Shown here piece by piece: positions 57,674 to 64,000 of a DNA stretch of 64,000 nucleotides. This stretch comes from Henckelia pumila. Its lineage: Eukaryota > Streptophyta > Magnoliopsida > Lamiales > Gesneriaceae. Every line of letters begins with the position of its first letter. Position 1 is the stretch's first letter. The stretch lies in NCBI RefSeq assembly GCF_033568475.1, contig NC_133123.1, forward strand, positions 151,791,753 to 151,855,752, given 5' to 3'. The notes beneath the pieces were generated by a model, which was not told the origin of the DNA, made no database searches, and was given only the letters and a program-made list of their open reading frames with translations. A program made the translations under genes and the position numbers.

Positions 57674-59966
57674 TGACCATGCAGAGCACTTGAGGACCGT
57701 ACTGAAGATTTTGCGAGTTGAGCAGTTGTTTGCCAAGCTGTCTAAGTGTGAATTCTGGTTAGATCGAGTTGTCTTTCTCGGTTATATTATTTCTGAAGAT
57801 GGGATTTCTGTCGATCCCAGCAAGATTGAAGCGGTTATGAATTGGCCTAGACCTACTTCAGTGCCGGAGATCCGAAGCTTCATGGGTTTAGCTGGTTATT
57901 ACCGTCGTTTCATCGAGGGTTTCTCGTCTATTGCCAAGTCTATTACCCAGCTGACTCAGAAGAATGCGCCTTTTGTTTGGACTCCAGATTGTGAGGCTAG
58001 CTTTGTTGATCTAAAGAGGAGACTGACCAGTGCTCCAATTCTTTCTATTCCGAAGGGTACTGGAGGTTTCACAGTCTATTGTGATGCTTCTAACCGAGGC
58101 TTGGGTTGTGTTCTTATGCAGCATAAGCATGTGATAGCGTATGCATCGAGGCAGCTGAAACCGCACGAGACTCGTTATCCGGTCCATGATCTTGAACTAG
58201 CTGCGATCGTCTTTGCTCTGAAGATCTGGCGTCACTATCTTTATGGTGAGTCTTTCGAGATCTTTTCTGACCATAAGAGCCTTAAGTACTTGTTTTCACA
58301 GGCAGAGCTAAATATGAGACAAAGAAGATGATTAGATCTGTTGAAGGATTTCAACTGTGAAATCAAGTACTATCCGGGGAAGTCTAATGCAGTTGCAGAT
58401 GCCTTGAGCCGAAAGCTTTGTTCTTTATCTCTTTCTACTATGGGTGTTTCCCAGTTGATCGATGATTGTTGCACTTCTGGTTTATAGTTTGAAACAGATA
58501 GGGAGACTATCAGAGTGTTTGCTATTCAAGCCGAACCAGAGTTGTTTGTTGCAATCAAAGAAGCACAGAAGTCTGAGCCGAGCATTCAGGTTTCAGTAGA
58601 GAAAGTCAGATCTGGGCATCAGTCTGAATTCCAGGTTAGAGATGAAGTCTTGTTTGTGAATAACCATCTTGTTGTGCCTGATGTTCCGGAGTTGAGACAG
58701 CGTATTCTCCGAGAGGCTCATTACAGTCGGTTTAGTATTCATCCTGGAGGTCGTAAGATGTACAACGATCTGAAGATTCAGTTTTGGTGAAAAAGAATGA
58801 AGAGCGATGTTGCGAGGTTTGTATCTCGATGTTTGAACTGTCAGCAAGTAAAAGCAGAACGGAAGCGACCAGGAGGTCTGTTGCACAGTTTATCTGTTCC
58901 TGAATGGAAGTGGGATCACATTTCCATGGATTTCGTCACGAAGCTACCACGATCCGTTCGAGGATGCGATGCCATTTGGGTAGTGATCGACCGATTGACG
59001 AAGTCTGCGTGTTTTATTCTGTACAGGATGACGTATCGTCATGATCAGATGGCTGAGTTGTATGTTAGCAATGTTGTGAGATTGCATGGTGTGCCGAAGT
59101 CGATCATTTCAGACAGAGATCCTAGATTCACTTCTCACTTTTGGCACAGTCTTCAGGGGGCACTTGGTACTCGATTGCATCTGAGTACAGCTTATCATCC
59201 TCAGACCGATGGACAGTCAGAGCGGACTATCCAGACGTTAGAGGATATGCTGTGAGCGGTAGTGCTAGACTTTGGCACTAGTTGGCAGGATTCTTTGCCT
59301 CTTGTCGAGTTTTCTTACAACAACAGCTTCCAAGCGAGTATCGGTATGGCACCTTTTGAGGCATTGTATGATAAGAAATGCCGATCTCCTTTGTTTTGGG
59401 ATGATTTGTCCGAGTCACCAGATTTGGGACCGGATATGCTTAGAGATATGGCAGAGCAGGTTAAGATCATTCAGACCAGAATGAAGACAGCTCAAGATAG
59501 ATAGGCAAAGTATGCGAATGTCAGACGTCGACCTCTGAGTTTTGAGCAGGGAGACCGTGTTTTCCTTAAGATTTCTCCGTTCAGAGGCACCGTCAGATTC
59601 GGTAAGAGAGGAAAGTTATCTCCGAGATTCATCGGTCCGTACGAGATTCTCGAGAAGATAGGCGATCTTGCCTACAGACTTGCACTTCCTCCGTCTTTAT
59701 CTGGTATTCACGACGTTTTTCACGTCTCTATGCTGCGAAAGTATCATCCAGATCCTACTTACATCCTTCAGCCTGACGAAGCCGAGTTAGACGAGACTCT
59801 GAGCTATTTTGAACGATCGATTCAGATCCTTGATCGGAAAGAGAAGCAACTCAGAACCAAGTTTATTTCATTAGTGAAAGTACAGTGGAGCCGTCACGGA
59901 GTCGAGGAAGCGACTTGGGAGACAGAGTCTGACATGAGACAGCGTTTTCCAGAGTTATTCAGTTGA
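57674..59966 (+). pseudogene. Gypsy B pol, 3' part
   Basis: Resumes the frame left at 40416: rest of RT ([17 protein letters not shown]), RNase H ([16 protein letters not shown]), integrase and C-terminal chromodomain-like end. Broken by five stops in the same frame: TGA 58329-58331 and TGA 58788-58790 (Trp expected at both), TAG 58485-58487 (Glu in B'), TGA 59253-59255 (shared with B'), TAG 59502-59504 (Gln in B'). Clearly dead, and more decayed than gypsy A. Confidence 0.9.
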
Positions 59967-60050
59967 CGTGAGTTCTTCTTACTGTCTTTAGTTCTTTATT
60001 CTATCTTATGAGTTGTGGTTCTCGTTGATTTCGAGGACGAAATCTCTTCT

Positions 60051-60064
60051 TAGTGGGGGAGAAT
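60051..60064 (+). other. Gypsy B polypurine tract
   Basis: tagtgggggagaat directly before the 3' LTR, as at 35818-35831. Confidence 0.8.
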
Positions 60065-62088
60065 TGTAAAGCCCCGTTTTTTATCTTAATTGAGCTTATT
60101 TGAGATAATCAGAGTTTCCAGAGTTAATGAGCCGACTTTTTATTGATCGGGGTCTATTTTGTAAAAATTGGATTTTTCAGGGACTAAAACGCAAATAGTG
60201 GATTTGTTATATTATCTACACTTAGAAAGGATTTGACTTAGTCTCCTTTGCATTATCTTCATCTCCTCCATCGGTTCTCCACCATTAAAGACGCCTCCTT
60301 AGGCTTTCAAGCTTTCAAAATCCAGTCCGAACTCGATCCGTCCGTTGGAAATTAATTCTGAAGGCAGATTAGTGATCACAGCAGTGAGAGCTCCGTTATA
60401 CCGTAAGTATTTCTCCGATCGGATATGTTTTATTTTTTGGAGGTTCTTAGAATCGATTTAGATTCTAGTATGTTGTTCTTGGCGGAGTTTTGATCGTTTA
60501 TTATCTGTCGGTTTTGAAATAGAGCGACGTTCGGAATTGTTATGATTTTTGGAAGCTATTTTCGAAAATCATGATTTTGAGATTTGTTGGGTTTGTCTTG
60601 TTGTTGTTGTATTAGCATTGAATTGAGTTGATATCGCTATTGAACTGCTGTCTGCGTTGCCGGTTTGTTCAGTTTATAACCGTTATGCCGTCGGTTTGAG
60701 TTTTGGGGATTTGGAACCGTTTTTGAGTTTTTGGAACTTGGCTTAAGTTGATCTTGGTTATTGATCATTCCTTTGTCTCCGTACAGATTCGTTTGGAGGT
60801 ATCAAGCCCAGAGTTAGCAGCTGTTTGATCGTTCCGAGATTTGAACAAAGAACGGTATAGAGAATTTCCTTGAACCGTTGCCTTGTTGTTGTTAGATTGT
60901 ATAGTTGTTGATACAGTCTCTTTTGTAGCGTATCCAGAGTTGGAAGCTACTGCATTGAAAGGTAAAAGCAGTCATCGTAGCGGGATAGCATACTCGGGAC
61001 TGTGGTTCTCGAGTTTTCCCTTTGAAGTCACATACTTGCATTTACACTTGTTCTAGCATGAGAAACTTGTGTCTTGTTTGATTGTATTGGCTTTTGTTAA
61101 ATGACTTATGTGTTATGTTTATGTTATGCATTCATCTTGAGCCAATCTTGTTTTCAGCGGGCAGAACCGCCCTTTTTGTTTAGACGTTTGGGAACTATGA
61201 TTGAGTGGCCTAGGTCGTAGTCGTTTCGCCTAGTGCTAGCATACTCATTATAGTTGCTCAAAGTCTAGAGGAGTGAGATACGTGGCACCACCTCGATTGG
61301 GAGAGTCGGTGAGTTGTTACGTGATCTTATCCTCGGGATCCCAAAAGCACAGAAGCAATCCCTCGTTTATCAGATTGATATCCCGGTTTAAAAGACATGC
61401 ATTCATTATGTTGTTATTAATTTAATTGTTGTATTGAAAGCATGTTGATTGTTGTATTAATTGTTATGTTGCTTTTTCTGGGAATGTCGTTCTTACCGGT
61501 TATCCGGCTGTTGCTTTGTTTTGTATGTGTACTTGGCAACAGGTGGGGCAGGATCAAGTCAGAAGAGGCATGGTTAGCTCCGAGAGAAAGTTGTAGCAGT
61601 GAGACTCGGTTTAGAAGTCGTGTCAGCATGTCTACCTAGTGTTGTTAGAACATGTTTAGATATCGAACTTCGTTATTATGTTGTATTGACATGCAAGCTT
61701 TGCCGTGTTGTTATCGTGGCATGTTCTATTTTGGAGTAGTTGTTAAACTCTAGAACTTCATGTATTAATCGGAGGAACTGCATTTATAATGTATGTGTTG
61801 ATTTGGATTGCATTGGAATAGTTTTAGATGGAATTGCAAAGCATGTTTTTCTGCTGTTCTGTTTCTGCTGTAGAGGGCGCCCGAGCTGCAATTATTAGCA
61901 GCCCGAGCGCACCCCACTCTGAGAACTCAGTAGCGCCACTGTCCAGGGCGCGCTCGAGCGGCGGTTTTTGGCCGCCCGAGCGCGGCCCTCTTTAATTTTT
62001 TTTTTCCTTTGCTTTGCTTTTAGTTCTTAGATCTTGGATGTTTAATTATTGTTTACTCCTTAATTAGATGTTTAGAACCGAGGTCTCA
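60065..62088 (+). repeat. Gypsy B 3' LTR
   Basis: About 2024 bases, TGTAAAGCCCCG...GAGGTCTCA. It differs from 35832-37842 by many substitutions and by a 14-base tandem duplication near 61855-61872 (ctgttctgtttctgctgt). GC-rich palindromes at 61873-61987. Confidence 0.88.
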
Positions 62089-64000
62089 CACCGGTACTCT
62101 TGGTTGGCTCCTCTTCTTACTCCAAGAAGGGGCCAAGTGGAAAGGGTAAGAAACGTTCTGCCCCACCCAAGAAAATTGTACCACAAAAGAAGGCCAAGAC
62201 AAAAGCTTCAAACGTGAACATATCCGGAGATGTTTGCCATCACTGCAAGAAACCCGGTCATTGGAAACGTAACTGCAAGGAATACCTTGAGCAGTTGCGA
62301 ACTGCAAAGGGTATGTTTTACATTGAAATAAATGTTTCACTTAATAATACTTCTTGGGTATTAGATACCGGATGTGGATCTCACATTTGCAATGATTTGC
62401 AGGTGATGACAAGAAGTCGTAAGCTTAGGATGGGTGAGACCCAGTTGAGACTCGGAAATGGTTCCAGAGTTGAAGCCAAAGCAGTGGGAGACGTTTATTT
62501 AGTTTTGCAGAACAATTTTAAGTTATTTTTGAGAGATGTTTTATTTGTGCCAGATTTAGTTAAAAACATTATTTCTGTTTCTATGCTTAATAGAGATGGT
62601 TTTTCATGTAATTTTGTGAATGGGATTTGCAATATTTACAAGAATGAATGTTTGATTGGAAATGAACAACTTAAAAACGATCTATATAACTTAAAACTAA
62701 AAGACGTTCCAATTAATTATGTTGATAAACCGGTAACAACAAATAAAAGGAAAAACGATAGTCAAAACCCGGCAAACCTTTGGCATGCTAGGCTAGGTCA
62801 TATTTCCTCAAGGAGGATGAACAAGCTAGTGGGAGAGGGCATGTTTGATATGTCTGATATTAACTCTCTACCTACTTGTGAGTCCTGCCTAAAAGGAAAA
62901 ATGACTAAATCTCCTTTCAAAGGGAAGCCTGAACGTAGTCAAAATCTGTTGGATTTGATCTATACAGATGTTTGCGGACCATTTAGTATCGGTACTAAAT
63001 TTGGTCACACCTACTTCATTACCTTTACTGATGATTATTCGAGGTATGGGTATTTATATTTAATGAAATATAAGTCTAAATCATTTGAAAAATTCAAAGA
63101 ATTCAAGGCTGAAGTAGAAAACAAACAAGGTAGAAGTATTAAAGCAGTTTGATCGGATCGAGGTGGAGAATACTTAAGTACCGAGTTTTTGAGCTATCTA
63201 AAAGAGAATGGGATTCTCTCTCAGTGGACTCCTCCTATGACACCTCAGCTGAATGGTGTCTCGAATCGTCGTAATCGAACTTTGTTGGACATGGTTAGAT
63301 CTATGATGAGCTTCACTGAGCTCCCACCTTCGTTTTGGGGCTATGCGCTTGAAACGACGGTATTGTTGTTGAAAAATGTCCACACTAAAGCAGTAGATAA
63401 AACTCCATACGAGTTATGAAATGGCAAAACTCCTAAGTATTCATACTTAAGGATTTGGGGATGTCCTGCTTACGTGAAGCAGACAGTGGGAGATAAGTTG
63501 GATAGTCGATCCACCTTATGTTATTTTGTAGGATATCCGAAGAATTCAATCGGATATTATTTCTATCATCCTACTGAAACAAAAGTGTTTGTTTCAAGGA
63601 ATGCCACCTTCATGGAGAAGGAGTTCATATTAGATAAGAAAGGCAAGATGATGGAACTCAAAGAAATTCGAGAAGAACCCGAGATACAAAATAACGATCC
63701 TACACCTCAGGAACCATTGATTGACACGCCTATATCTAGGAGATCCGAGAGGACTTCTAGACCTCCTATTCGATATGGTTTTCTTCTTGAAGGGGATCAA
63801 AGTGAACCCGACATTGGATGTGATCCAAGAAACTTCAAGGAAGCAATTTCTGATGCGGATTCTAATTTATGGCTTGAAGCTATGCAGTCGGAAATAGATT
63901 CGATGCATTCGAACCAAGTTTGGCCTTTAGTAGATCCTCCCGATGGAATTGTTCCAATTGGGTGTAAATGGATCTACAAGAGAAAACTTGGGCATGACGG
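62089..64000 (+). pseudogene. Copia C gag-pol fragment, runs off the window
   Basis: Picks up at the nucleocapsid linker (LVGSSSYSKKGPS). It continues through zinc knuckle (CHHCKKPGHWKRNC), protease (VLDTGCGSHIC), pre-integrase region, integrase (TDVCGPF, SDRGGEY, NGVSNRRNRTL) and the beginning of reverse transcriptase (GCKWIYKRKLG) at the window edge. Stops at 63150-63152 (TGA where copia D has CGA) and 63417-63419 (TGA where copia D has TGG). The integrase catalytic Glu of copia D (SERRNRT) is Asn here (SNRRNRT), so the integrase would be inactive in any case. The first five bases, caccg, would be the right target duplication of gypsy B; its left partner is deleted. Confidence 0.9.

Larger units (their letters stand above)
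31894..64000 (+). mobile_element. Copia C retrotransposon, split by nested elements and cut by window end
   Basis: A 5' LTR (31894-33795), initiator-tRNA primer site and leader (to about 33923) are followed, after 28 kb of nested gypsy DNA, by the remaining copia body from about 62089 to the window edge. Body and LTR match the family of copia D in sequence and order. The part of gag between the leader and the nucleocapsid region is missing. The 3' LTR should lie beyond position 64000. Confidence 0.85.

Overview
The window reads as eudicot plant nuclear DNA. The genes are intron-rich, the intergenic DNA is AT-rich, there is a plant microRNA locus, and more than two thirds of the sequence is plant-type transposons. 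The retroelement proteins look asterid-like (possibly Lamiales), but this is an impression only.

Positions 1-18417 are the gene-bearing part. An AT-rich flank carries microsatellites, a tRNA-derived SINE, a long-TIR Mutator-type MITE with a 10-bp target duplication, and a second MITE-like repeat. Three conserved genes follow: an F-box/FIST protein (+, 10 exons), a mitochondrial gamma-carbonic-anhydrase-like subunit of complex I (-, 2 exons), and a four-CBS plus PB1 protein (+, 14 exons). A MIR171 hairpin lies on the minus strand between the first two. From memory, the three protein genes match the neighbouring Arabidopsis loci At5g63520, At5g63510 and At5g63490, so the block looks like conserved microsynteny.

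Positions 18818-30910 form one 12.1-kb Mutator-like element (MULE). It has degenerate terminal inverted repeats and a perfect 9-bp target duplication. It carries a MURA transposase gene (+) and, converging on it, a DUF1985/Ulp1 (C48) protease gene (-) broken by a stop codon. Between them are a 395-bp tandem repeat, a broken 'putative plant transposon protein' gene and a (CG)n-rich block.

Positions 31894-64000 are four layers of nested LTR retrotransposons. The outermost is copia C (+, 5' LTR at 31894-33795, body resuming at 62089 and running off the window). It was split by a gypsy B tandem (about 33924-62088), which was split by gypsy A (40417-57668, TSD cgtac), which was split by copia D (44160-53781, minus strand, TSD acaac). 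LTR divergence agrees with that order: copia D LTRs appear identical, gypsy A LTRs show three substitutions, and gypsy B LTRs differ by many changes and indels. Copia D has an intact 1304-residue polyprotein and is the best candidate for a recently active element. I see no prokaryotic system, CRISPR array or viral genome. The most notable items are the MIR171 locus, the Ulp1-carrying MULE with both ends defined, and the fully resolved four-deep nest.
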